The notes under the pieces were generated by a model that was not told the origin of the DNA, ran no database searches, and saw nothing but the letters and a program-made list of their open reading frames with translations. This document shows, one piece after another, positions 38,374 through 47,500 of a DNA stretch of 64,000 nt (position 1 is the stretch's first letter; the number at the start of each line of letters is the position of its first letter). The position numbers were made by a program, and so were the translations under genes. The DNA comes from Necropsobacter massiliensis (GTDB lineage: Bacteria; Pseudomonadota; Gammaproteobacteria; Enterobacterales; Pasteurellaceae), in the NCBI RefSeq assembly GCF_000827595.2, contig NZ_LN776184.1, positions 62,001-126,000 of the forward strand, written 5' to 3'.

Positions 38374-40166
38374 TTCTGCATGCATTAACCAAATACTATC
38401 AGCGTAAAGACGGTGTCGCCCCTGAAGGGTTTGAAAATAAAGAAATCCCGTTCATTATCGTCATAGACAGGGACGGTAAGTTTATCCGGCTTGAAGATAC
38501 TCGCGAGCAAAAAGGCAAGAAGAAAATAGGACAGAAATTTCTTATCCCCAAAGACCAGCATACGACTGGTAAAAGTGCTTATAAAGCAAGCAATATTTTA
38601 TGGGATCACTATGGTTATGTACTAGCCTTTCCGAAGGAAGTAGAAGGTATTGCTAAAAAAACTCCAGAAGAGATCGAAGTTGAAAAGGAAAAAAATCGCC
38701 TTTTAGCCAATAATCAGCACGCCAGTTTTACCGCCAAAGTGAACGAGCTAAAACAGGCATTGCCTGATGATGCAGGTATTGCCGCCGTTGCCGCTTTTTT
38801 GGCTTCTGCCGAAGAAAAAGGCAAAGTTATGCAGTCTGAAAACTGGGCAGAATGTGCCAAGGTTAAAGGCTGCAATCTCAGCTTTCGTTTGGTGGAAGAG
38901 GCGGTGGATTTGGTTTGTCAGTCAAAGGTGGTTCGGACATATGTGAGCCAAACCAATCAGGCGCAATCTGATAATGTCCCCAAAGGCATTTGTCTGGTAA
39001 CGGGCAAACCTGCACCGATTGCGCGATTGCATAACGCCGTCAAAGGCGTGAATGCCAAGCCTGCCCCGTTTACATCGGTAAATTTGTCGGCTTTTGAATC
39101 TTACGACAAAGAACAAGGCTTTATCTTTCCCGTGGGCGAACAAGCCATGTTCGAATACACCACCGCCTTAAACACCCTGCTTGCCGGCGACAACCGTTTC
39201 CGTATCGGCGATGTAACTACCGTATGCTGGAGCGAAAAGCCGACCCCGCTGGAAAGCTGTGTTTCAAGATTGCTAAACGGTGGCGGCAAAGACAATCCCG
39301 ATGACCATATCGATGCCGTCAAAACGCTCTATAAAAGCCTGTACAACGGCAAATACACAGAGCCCGACGGCAAAGACAAATTCTACCTTTTAGGTTTATC
39401 GCCCAATTCCGCACGTATCGTCGTCCGCTTTTGGCACGAAACCACCGTTGCCGCTTTATCCGAAAACATCGCGGCATGGTATGACGATTTAAAAATAGTG
39501 CGCGGCGAAAATTCGCCTTATCCCGAATATATGCCGTTGCCGCGTCTGCTGGGCAATTTGGTGCTGGACGGCAAAATGGAAAACCTGCCCTCCGACTTAA
39601 TCGCTCAAGTAACTGATGCCGCGCTCAACAACCGCGTTTTGCCCGTCAGCCTTTTGCAGGCTGCTTTGCGGCGCAATAAAGCGGAACAGAAAATCACCTA
39701 TGGCAGGGCAAGCCTGCTCAAAGCCTATATCAACCGCGCAATCCGCGCAGGTCGTCTGAAAAATATGAAGGAGCTGACTATGAGTTTGGATAGAAACCGT
39801 CAAGACATCGGTTATGTGCTGGGGCGGCTGTTTGCCGTGCTGGAAAAAACACAGGCCGAAGCCAATCCCGGCTTGAACGCCACCATTGCCGACCGCTATT
39901 TCGGCTCGGCAAGCAGTACGCCGATTGCCGTGTTCGGCACGTTGATGCGCCTGCTGCCACACCATTTAAATAAACTCGAATTTGAAGGGCGCGCCGTTCA
40001 ATTGCAATGGGAAATCCGCCAGATTTTGGAACATTGCCAAAAGTTTCCAAACCATCTGAATTTAGAGCAGCAAGGCTTGTTCGCCATCGGCTATTACCAC
40101 GAAACCCAATTCCTATTCACCAAAGACGCATTGAAAAACCTGTTTAACGAAGCAAAAACCGCATAA
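38370..40166 (+). CDS. cas8c: Cas8c (Csd1), large Cascade subunit
   Basis: Large subunit of 598 aa that recognises the PAM and opens DNA in type I-C Cascade. The family is recognised from the N terminus (MILHALTKYYQRK), GKSAYKASNILWDHYGY near 70 and LLNGGGKDNPDD near 300. In this family a small Cas11-like product may also be made from an internal start in the 3' part; an ATG at 39780 lies in frame (MSLDRNRQDIGYVLGRLF), without proof. An exact Neisseria mucosa-type uptake sequence, AGGTCGTCTGAA, lies at 39749-39760 and encodes the GRLK segment. Confidence 0.95.
   Translation: MILHALTKYYQRKDGVAPEGFENKEIPFIIVIDRDGKFIRLEDTREQKGKKKIGQKFLIPKDQHTTGKSAYKASNILWDHYGYVLAFPKEVEGIAKKTPEEIEVEKEKNRLLANNQHASFTAKVNELKQALPDDAGIAAVAAFLASAEEKGKVMQSENWAECAKVKGCNLSFRLVEEAVDLVCQSKVVRTYVSQTNQAQSDNVPKGICLVTGKPAPIARLHNAVKGVNAKPAPFTSVNLSAFESYDKEQGFIFPVGEQAMFEYTTALNTLLAGDNRFRIGDVTTVCWSEKPTPLESCVSRLLNGGGKDNPDDHIDAVKTLYKSLYNGKYTEPDGKDKFYLLGLSPNSARIVVRFWHETTVAALSENIAAWYDDLKIVRGENSPYPEYMPLPRLLGNLVLDGKMENLPSDLIAQVTDAALNNRVLPVSLLQAALRRNKAEQKITYGRASLLKAYINRAIRAGRLKNMKELTMSLDRNRQDIGYVLGRLFAVLEKTQAEANPGLNATIADRYFGSASSTPIAVFGTLMRLLPHHLNKLEFEGRAVQLQWEIRQILEHCQKFPNHLNLEQQGLFAIGYYHETQFLFTKDALKNLFNEAKTA
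39749..39760 (+). repeat. Exact Neisseria-type DNA uptake sequence (AG-mucDUS) in cas8c
   Basis: AGGTCGTCTGAA, all 12 bases of the uptake dialect used by the Neisseria mucosa group. It is inside the coding sequence. A second exact copy is in cas4 at 41491-41502. Confidence 0.85.
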
Positions 40167-40178
40167 GGAGCAAACATC

Positions 40179-41030
40179 ATGACTATCGAAAAACGCTACG
40201 ACTTTGTCTTTTTATTTGACGTGCAAGACGGCAATCCCAACGGCGATCCCGACGCAGGAAACCTACCGCGTATCGACCCGCAAACCGGCGAGGGATTGGT
40301 AACCGATGTCTGCTTAAAACGTAAAGTGCGCAACTTTGTTCAGATGACCCAAAATGACGAACATCACGATATTTTTATCCGTGAAAAAGGCATTTTGAAT
40401 AACCTGATTGATGAAGCGCACGAACAGGAAAACGTAAAAAACAAAGAAAAAGGCGAAAAAACCGAAGCCGCCCGTCAATATATGTGCAGCCGTTATTACG
40501 ACATCCGCACATTTGGTGCAGTCATGACCACCGGAAAAAATGCAGGGCAAGTTCGCGGGCCGGTACAACTGACTTTTTCCCGCTCCATTGACCCGATTAT
40601 GACCTTGGAGCACAGCATTACCCGCATGGCGGTTACCAATGAAAAAGACGCCAGCGAAACCGGCGACAACCGCACCATGGGACGCAAATTCACCGTCCCT
40701 TACGGCTTATACCGCTGCCACGGCTTTATTTCCGCCCACTTTGCCAAACAAACCGGCTTTTCCGAAGAGGATTTAGAGCTGTTTTGGCAGGCTTTAATCA
40801 ATATGTTCGATCACGATCATTCTGCTGCACGCGGACAAATGAACGCACGCGGACTTTATGTATTTGAACACAGTAGTAGCCTGGGCGACGCGCCTGCCGA
40901 CAGCCTGTTCAAATGCATTCAGGTAGCCAAAAAAGACGGCGTGGAAGTTGCCAGAAACTTTGACGATTACATTGTCAGCGTAGATGAACAAAACCTTGGC
41001 GAAACCAAACTCTTACGCAGACTAGGCTGA
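40179..41030 (+). CDS. cas7c: Cas7c (Csd2), Cascade backbone subunit
   Basis: RNA-binding subunit of 283 aa that forms the helical backbone along the crRNA. The Cas7 signature is at the N terminus: [26 protein letters not shown] precedes the ATG. It follows cas8c by 12 bp and ends 2 bp before the cas4 start. Confidence 0.95.
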   Translation: MTIEKRYDFVFLFDVQDGNPNGDPDAGNLPRIDPQTGEGLVTDVCLKRKVRNFVQMTQNDEHHDIFIREKGILNNLIDEAHEQENVKNKEKGEKTEAARQYMCSRYYDIRTFGAVMTTGKNAGQVRGPVQLTFSRSIDPIMTLEHSITRMAVTNEKDASETGDNRTMGRKFTVPYGLYRCHGFISAHFAKQTGFSEEDLELFWQALINMFDHDHSAARGQMNARGLYVFEHSSSLGDAPADSLFKCIQVAKKDGVEVARNFDDYIVSVDEQNLGETKLLRRLG

Positions 41031-41032
41031 AA

Positions 41033-41686
41033 ATGACTGCACTTTTAGCAGAAAACCAAGGGGAAAATCAGGACATCCGCCTGATTCCCCTTTCCGCCCT
41101 GCAACACTACGCCTTCTGCCCGCGCCAGTGTGCATTAATTCACAACGAGCAGGCGTGGGCGGAGAATTATTTGACCGCGCAAGGAAGTGCACTGCACGAG
41201 CGGGTGGATTCTGGCGAGCCGGAAACGCGCAAGGGCGTGCGTTTTGAGCGGACGGTGCACGTTGCGGCGGAAAAACTGGGTATCAGCGGCGTGCTGGATT
41301 TGGTGGAGGTTGAGACGAAAACAGGTCGCTTGAAACCGGTGGAATACAAACGCGGCAAGCCCAAACCCGATCCGATGGACGAAATCCAGCTTTGCGCTCA
41401 AGGCTTGTGCCTGGAAGAAATGACCGGGAAAATCATCAGCGAGGGCGCACTGTGGTATATGCAAACTCGCCACCGCATCCCCGTCGTGTTTTCAGACGAC
41501 CTGCGCACCAAAGCCCTCGCCACCATCGCCGCCGTCCGTGAACTCTTAAACAGCGGCCTAACCCCGCCGCCCGACTACAGCAAACACTGCAAAGCCTGCT
41601 CGCTGGTGGAAATCTGCCAGCCGGAACTGCTGGGAAAACGGGATAGGAGTGTGGGGTATGTGGAGGGGTTGTTTACCAATGATTAA
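41033..41686 (+). CDS. cas4: Cas4, PAM-selecting nuclease of adaptation
   Basis: RecB-like nuclease of 217 aa that trims prespacers and checks the PAM with Cas1-Cas2. Iron-sulfur ligands are visible as Cys29 and Cys33 (FCPRQC) and in the C-terminal CKACSLVEIC. The nuclease motif is VEYKRG preceded by GVLDLVE. The ATG is 2 bp after the cas7c stop, which suggests coupled translation. It contains an exact Neisseria-type uptake sequence on the minus strand (41491-41502). In most type I-C loci cas1 comes next; here an HNH gene intervenes. Confidence 0.95.
   Translation: MTALLAENQGENQDIRLIPLSALQHYAFCPRQCALIHNEQAWAENYLTAQGSALHERVDSGEPETRKGVRFERTVHVAAEKLGISGVLDLVEVETKTGRLKPVEYKRGKPKPDPMDEIQLCAQGLCLEEMTGKIISEGALWYMQTRHRIPVVFSDDLRTKALATIAAVRELLNSGLTPPPDYSKHCKACSLVEICQPELLGKRDRSVGYVEGLFTND
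41491..41502 (-). repeat. Exact Neisseria-type DNA uptake sequence (AG-mucDUS) in cas4
   Basis: TTCAGACGACCT on the plus strand, the complement of AGGTCGTCTGAA. Second exact 12-base copy in the cas operon. Confidence 0.85.
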
Positions 41687-41697
41687 AGGATATAAAC

Positions 41698-42852
41698 ATG
41701 AATTGCATATATTGTAGGGAAGAGAAACAAATTGATGAATTCAGCTTGGAGCATGTTGTCCCACAGTTTCTTGGTGGAAATTTTGTATCAGATAAATTTA
41801 AAACAAGAAATGTGTGTAAAAAATGTAATAACAATCTAGGACTTTTTGTTGATGCTGCATTTGAAAAAGATTGGTTGGTATTCAATTATCTAAAGAGTCA
41901 GGCGCATGCATTTTTTAATCCGAAAGCACCAACATCTCTTCCTTTGCATTACATGGGGCATAGTGCAATAAATCCACCGCATATGGTAGATGGAGAAATA
42001 TGTGAGTGTTGGTTAGGGCCACTAGGGGAGCAAATCTTTTGGATTAGACCGGATGATGAAAAGTTATATTGGTATGCTGGAGGAAATCCGCGTACAGTTA
42101 AAAAGCAGAAAACAAGAGCATATTTTATTTTTGCTGAACGTTCTTTAAAAAATTTTGAGTTGGCATTACTGTCATTTAAAGATGCTTTTGAGGGCAAGCC
42201 TGTCAAGAAAATTATGTGTACTCGTCTAGACGAAGAAAATATTTTACCTAGAATAGGCTTTTCAAATCCTGATGACATAGATCAAGAAAGAATAGGATTC
42301 TTTTTAGAAAGTGTAAGAGGTGGAAAAGAACAGCATTGCAAATACCATAAAAACGTATTTGCTGAAAATCGATTTATTGCGAAATTAGCACTTGGAATTT
42401 TGCATTGTTTATTCAATAAGAGCAAATTTTCTAGTGAATACATGGAAGAGCTTTATAAGGGATTGTGGTATAGAACAGGAGATAACATTCCTAAAATCCC
42501 TGGTTCAAGGGCACTTCATGAAGGTAAAGATTTAAAAAGGTTATTAGGTGTTCCGTATGGCACGACTATATCTATTTTAAAGAGTAACAATCTATTGATT
42601 ATGAATTTAAATATTGGTACAGAACTTAATTATTCTATTCAATGTGGAGAAATTGAAGAGTTAGATAGTCAAGAGGCAGAAATATTTGATCAAGGCGGGT
42701 TATGTATTGTTATTTATAAACCTTTACAACGTTTTATTGAGTTGGGACTGTATGAATTTATAGCGCATAAAAGTGGAGATTATATTAATGATGACTTATC
42801 TGAGATTGAAAGTATGCTCCACAATAATGAGGATTATTTTAAGAATTTATAG
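41698..42852 (+). CDS. HNH endonuclease-family protein inserted between cas4 and cas1
   Basis: A 384-aa protein with an N-terminal HNH_5-type domain: CIYC (3-6), EHVVPQFLGG (about 19-28, the HNH histidine and proline-glycine loop) and CKKCNN (about 40-45), a zinc-stapled beta-beta-alpha nuclease. The remaining 320 residues show no domain I recognise. AAGGA precedes the ATG, and the gene sits 11 bp after cas4 in the same direction, so it can be read from the cas promoter. Its base composition is clearly richer in A and T than cas4, cas7c or cas1. It could be a cargo defence nuclease, an adaptation accessory or a selfish insertion; the sequence does not decide. Confidence 0.75.
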   Translation: MNCIYCREEKQIDEFSLEHVVPQFLGGNFVSDKFKTRNVCKKCNNNLGLFVDAAFEKDWLVFNYLKSQAHAFFNPKAPTSLPLHYMGHSAINPPHMVDGEICECWLGPLGEQIFWIRPDDEKLYWYAGGNPRTVKKQKTRAYFIFAERSLKNFELALLSFKDAFEGKPVKKIMCTRLDEENILPRIGFSNPDDIDQERIGFFLESVRGGKEQHCKYHKNVFAENRFIAKLALGILHCLFNKSKFSSEYMEELYKGLWYRTGDNIPKIPGSRALHEGKDLKRLLGVPYGTTISILKSNNLLIMNLNIGTELNYSIQCGEIEELDSQEAEIFDQGGLCIVIYKPLQRFIELGLYEFIAHKSGDYINDDLSEIESMLHNNEDYFKNL

Positions 42853-42931
42853 TCTGAGTAGGTCGTATATTTTTATCCAACAACATTTTGATATTTATAT
42901 AGTTTAAAATCATTTCTGTAATTTTGAAAAT

Positions 42932-42951
42932 GTCGGATTCGAGAATCCGAC
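42932..42951. repeat. Perfect inverted repeat in the HNH-cas1 gap
   Basis: GTCGGATTC / GAATCCGAC with a 2-nt centre, in a 167-bp gap. A further element, TTCAGGCAGCCC (42961-42972), follows 9 bp later and is one base from the uptake dialect AGGCTGCCTGAA of Simonsiella-type Neisseriaceae. It has no T run, so it is a poor terminator. It could be the edge of the HNH insertion. Confidence 0.6.
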
Positions 42952-43019
42952 CTACCGATTTTCAGGCAGCCCAACCATGCCAATCCTAAAACTGCGGTCA
43001 AACCCCAAGGAGTTTTCCC

Positions 43020-44033
43020 ATGCGCAAACTGCAAAACACGCTGTATATCACCACCCAAGGCAGTTATCTGCATAAAGAGCGGGAAACGCTGGTGGTGGAG
43101 CAGGATCGTAAGAAGGTGGCGCAGTTGCCGGTGCATTCCATCGGACATATTTTCTGTTTCGGCAATGTGCTGGTGTCGCCGTTTTTACTCGGATTTTGCG
43201 GTGAAAATAATGTGAATCTGGCGTTTTTTACCGAAAATGGGCGTTTCTTGGGGCGGCTTCAGGGGCGGCAAAGCGGCAATGTGCTGCTGCGTCGGGTGCA
43301 GTATCGGGCGTCGGAGCAAAATCCAGTGCCGATTGCGCGCAACATCATCGCGGCAAAAATTCAGGCGTCAAAACGCGTATTACAGCGACGACTGCGAAAT
43401 CACGGGGAGCATCAAGCCGTGCAATCAGCGATTTCAGCCTTAAATATCAGCTTGCAACAATTAAAAAGAGCTGAAAATCTAGACTTTATTCGAGGCATTG
43501 AAGGTGAGGCTGCATCGCGCTATTTTGGCGTATTTGCAAATTTATTCACCGAGAAAAACGAATTTACGTTTGATGGTCGTCACCGTCGTCCGCCACGCGA
43601 TGGTATTAATGCGCTGTTATCATTTCTGTATAGTATCCTAGGCAAGGACATCAGCGGCGCGCTACAAGGCGTGGGGCTGGACCCGCAGGTAGGATTTCTG
43701 CACGCAGATCGTCCGGGAAGAGATAGTTTAGCGCAGGATATTCTTGAAGAATTTCGAGCTTGGTGGGTTGATCGTATGGTGCTGAGTTTAGTCAATCGCG
43801 GTCAAGCCAAACCACAGGACTTTATTACCGAGGCGAGTGGCGCAGTCAATATGAAGCCTGAATTACGTAAGCTGATATTTCAAACGTTACAACTGAAAAA
43901 ACAAGAAAAAATTATTCATCCTTTTTTACAGGAAGAAGTTGAAATCGGACTACTCCCCTATATCCAGGCAATGTTATTAGCACGGCATCTTCGTGGCGAT
44001 CTGGCAGAATATCCACCGTTTTTAATGAGATAA
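43020..44033 (+). CDS. cas1: Cas1 integrase (type I-C)
   Basis: Spacer integrase of 337 aa, normal for type I-C. The metal-binding catalytic residues are in the family blocks IRGIEGEAASRYFG (Glu near 160), VGFLHADRPGRDSLAQDI (His near 228) and LEEFRAWWVDR (Glu near 245). AAGGAG precedes the ATG. It is 4 bp from cas2. Confidence 0.96.
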   Translation: MRKLQNTLYITTQGSYLHKERETLVVEQDRKKVAQLPVHSIGHIFCFGNVLVSPFLLGFCGENNVNLAFFTENGRFLGRLQGRQSGNVLLRRVQYRASEQNPVPIARNIIAAKIQASKRVLQRRLRNHGEHQAVQSAISALNISLQQLKRAENLDFIRGIEGEAASRYFGVFANLFTEKNEFTFDGRHRRPPRDGINALLSFLYSILGKDISGALQGVGLDPQVGFLHADRPGRDSLAQDILEEFRAWWVDRMVLSLVNRGQAKPQDFITEASGAVNMKPELRKLIFQTLQLKKQEKIIHPFLQEEVEIGLLPYIQAMLLARHLRGDLAEYPPFLMR

Positions 44034-44037
44034 AACC

Positions 44038-44331
44038 ATGCTTATGTTAATTACTTATGATATATCATTTGAAGATCCCGAAGGACAGGTCCGATTACGT
44101 CGTATCGCCAAACATTGCTTAGACTACGGGGTTAGGGCACAATACTCAGTATTCGAATGTGATGTGACGCCTGAGCAATGGGTAAAACTAAAACGGAAGT
44201 TATTAGAAACCTATAATCCCGAATCAGATAGCCTCCGCTTCTATCATTTAGGTAGTAAATGGCGAAATAAGGTGGAACATCACGGCGCTAAACCTGCGCT
44301 GGATATTTTTAAGGATATATTAATTCTCTGA
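44038..44331 (+). CDS. cas2: Cas2, adaptation protein
   Basis: A 97-aa ferredoxin-fold protein that holds two Cas1 dimers for integration. The N-terminal MLMLITYDISFEDPEG, with Asp8 at the usual acidic position, and VRAQYSVFECDVTPEQW are typical of type I-C Cas2. It is the last cas gene; the CRISPR leader starts directly after it. Confidence 0.95.
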   Translation: MLMLITYDISFEDPEGQVRLRRIAKHCLDYGVRAQYSVFECDVTPEQWVKLKRKLLETYNPESDSLRFYHLGSKWRNKVEHHGAKPALDIFKDILIL

Positions 44332-44519
44332 TCGCTAACCGCTGGTTCACATAAAATCCTTCTAGGTTAGCGAATTTTATGTTTCTTTAACAAATCAGGT
44401 ACTTAACTTATTGATATAACATAAATACAACTATGTTATACTTGCAACCTGCCTTTTTGTTGAATATCAGCGAATTCTTGCATTTCAAGCCAGAACCCTC
44501 GCCTTTTGCCAACAAGGCT
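44332..44519 (+). promoter_or_regulatory. CRISPR leader with array promoter and IHF-like site
   Basis: The 188 bp between cas2 and the first repeat. AATCAGGTACTTA at 44393-44405 fits the IHF consensus WATCARNNNNTTR at every position. TG-T-TATACT (44434-44442) is an extended -10 promoter element that would transcribe the array. Inverted repeats ATAACATA/TATGTTAT (near 44416-44440) overlap it. At the left, two inverted repeats interleave: CGCTAACC/GGTTAGCG and ACATAAAAT/ATTTTATGT. The leader lies at the 5' side of repeats ending in GTTGAAAC, as expected for type I-C. Confidence 0.7.
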
Positions 44520-47500
44520 CCGGCTACCTACGCGTAGCCGTGTGTTGAAACCACCGCACTTTTTAAGATTGCCGCGGCGCGGCGCCGGCTACCTACGCGT
44601 AGCCGTGTGTTGAAACAAAATTTAATAGGGGCTAGGATCTAATTTTTTGAACCGGCTACCTACGCGTAGCCGTGTGTTGAAACCCTACATAATCCTCGCG
44701 CAATGCTTTCTGCCGTTTCCGGCTACCTACGCGTAGCCGTGTGTTGAAACTAAAAACACGTCTCCTATCGCTTTAGGCGCATATCCGGCTACCTACGCGT
44801 AGCCGTGTGTTGAAACAATTTGCACAAGTTGAAGATCCGGGGTATTTACAGACCGGCTACCTACGCGTAGCCGTGTGTTGAAACCGTTTAATATTCTGAA
44901 TATAGATAAGTGCAGCGAACCGGCTACCTACGCGTAGCCGTGTGTTGAAACTCTTTATCATTATCTAGGACAACCCACTCTTTCCCCGGCTACCTACGCG
45001 TAGCCGTGTGTTGAAACAACAGTGCCCTCTTTAGTATATTGATTATAAGCGCCGGCTACCTACGCGTAGCCGTGTGTTGAAACATTATCAGATGCTCAAA
45101 TTGGCGAACGTGTAATAACCGGCTACCTACGCGTAGCCGTGTGTTGAAACCAAAGGTTTTAACTTATCAAATTTTAAATCTAGCCGGCTACCTACGCGTA
45201 GCCGTGTGTTGAAACAATTTATACTTAGTTTGACTTCTGATCGAAAATCCCGGCTACCTACGCGTAGCCGTGTGTTGAAACTAAATGCTTTTCTAAAAGA
45301 TCTAGCCACGTTGCCCCGGCTACCTACGCGTAGCCGTGTGTTGAAACTTCATATAATTTTAAAGTTTGGTTCATTGGGTTAGCCGGCTACCTACGCGTAG
45401 CCGTGTGTTGAAACTAACGTTTAGCTATGAATTTGATGAAATTGTTTAACCGGCTACCTACGCGTAGCCGTGTGTTGAAACAGCGTACCGCCTTTTAATC
45501 CGACTAACGGAATATCCGGCTACCTACGCGTAGCCGTGTGTTGAAACATCACAATCCGAAGCAGATCATGCGTTAATTAATATCCGGCTACCTACGCGTA
45601 GCCGTGTGTTGAAACAAATAATATTTTTTCTTTAATATCAAAACATTCTGGCCGGCTACCTACGCGTAGCCGTGTGTTGAAACCATTGGACAGGGTATTC
45701 AAAACCTTGACTATTGGCCCGGCTACCTACGCGTAGCCGTGTGTTGAAACCATATTGTTTTTAATTTTTCAGCGTTTTGTTGAACCGGCTACCTACGCGT
45801 AGCCGTGTGTTGAAACTTTATGCCCTCTGTCAAATAAACGTTTCAGTCTAGCCGGCTACCTACGCGTAGCCGTGTGTTGAAACTAACTCTGTTTCAAGTG
45901 CTACGTCTTTTAATTCACCGGCTACCTACGCGTAGCCGTGTGTTGAAACTTAAAATTGAAACTGTCTTCATCGTTATCATCTCCGGCTACCTACGCGTAG
46001 CCGTGTGTTGAAACTGCAATTTTATTTAACGTCTGATTAAGGGCGTTCCCGGCTACCTACGCGTAGCCGTGTGTTGAAACACCCAAACCGATGAATGTTC
46101 GTGCTAATGGTTGCCCGGCTACCTACGCGTAGCCGTGTGTTGAAACCACTGTTGATGATTACCTCCGATATATGTATTTGGCCCGGCTACCTACGCGTAG
46201 CCGTGTGTTGAAACACCCAATCTTTAGCATTGCCTGGCGCAACCCATGCCCGGCTACCTACGCGTAGCCGTGTGTTGAAACAATTCTTTTGTCAAATTCC
46301 CATAAGCCAGATCGTCCGGCTACCTACGCGTAGCCGTGTGTTGAAACTAATTGGCTGCCTCGTTGCATATCGGGGGATTGGCCGGCTACCTACGCGTAGC
46401 CGTGTGTTGAAACCATGCTTTAGGCTTTTAAAAAGAGGATTAAAAAACCGGCTACCTACGCGTAGCCGTGTGTTGAAACAATTACACTAACGTTGAATGT
46501 AGTGATGTTGAATCCGGCTACCTACGCGTAGCCGTGTGTTGAAACTCTTTGTCGAAAGCGTCCACGGGCTAAATTCAGGAACCGGCTACCTACGCGTAGC
46601 CGTGTGTTGAAACTAAAGTATAGCGGAAAATAATGCGAGAATAATGCCCGGCTACCTACGCGTAGCCGTGTGTTGAAACACTGATATGTAGTACCAATGC
46701 GCGCGTTTACAATACCGGCTACCTACGCGTAGCCGTGTGTTGAAACCATGCTTTAGGATTTTAAAAAAAAAGAGGACTTGCCGGCTACCTACGCGTAGCC
46801 GTGTGTTGAAACTAATTCACGGGTAGCTTTTGTTTCATCTGCTTTGCCGGCTACCTACGCGTAGCCGTGTGTTGAAACATTTTTATCCAAAAATCCATTA
46901 TACTTTATACTTCCGGCTACCTACGCGTAGCCGTGTGTTGAAACACTTTACAATGTAGGTATTTACGGCTGGACTTGTGCCGGCTACCTACGCGTAGCCG
47001 TGTGTTGAAACGTTAAGCCAAATCTCAAAGCGTTGTGTAGCAATTCCGGCTACCTACGCGTAGCCGTGTGTTGAAACCCATCCAAACATTGGGGATAACC
47101 TCCAAAGCGTACCGGCTACCTACGCGTAGCCGTGTGTTGAAACAATACCAAAATCTTGCAGATGCGCTTGTACATTACCGGCTACCTACGCGTAGCCGTG
47201 TGTTGAAACTGGAGAACTATTTATTTGATTATCACAAAATTCATCCGGCTACCTACGCGTAGCCGTGTGTTGAAACAGTAACTTACAAAGTATAATGTAC
47301 CATTCATAAACCGGCTACCTACGCGTAGCCGTGTGTTGAAACAATTAAAGAGGGATATTTAGCGCCGCTTATTCCTAACCGGCTACCTACGCGTAGCCGT
47401 GTGTTGAAACTGCAATTTTATTTAACGTCTGATTAAGGGCGTTCCCGGCTACCTACGCGTAGCCGTGTGTTGAAACACCCAAACCGATGAATGTTCGTGC

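Noticed and set aside
46230-46490. Open frames across the CRISPR array with repeated peptides such as RLPTRSRVLK (also 45127-45309, 47068-47262, 48377-48562)
   Set aside because: They are translations of the repeat itself; no ribosome binding sites, and the frame is lost between units.
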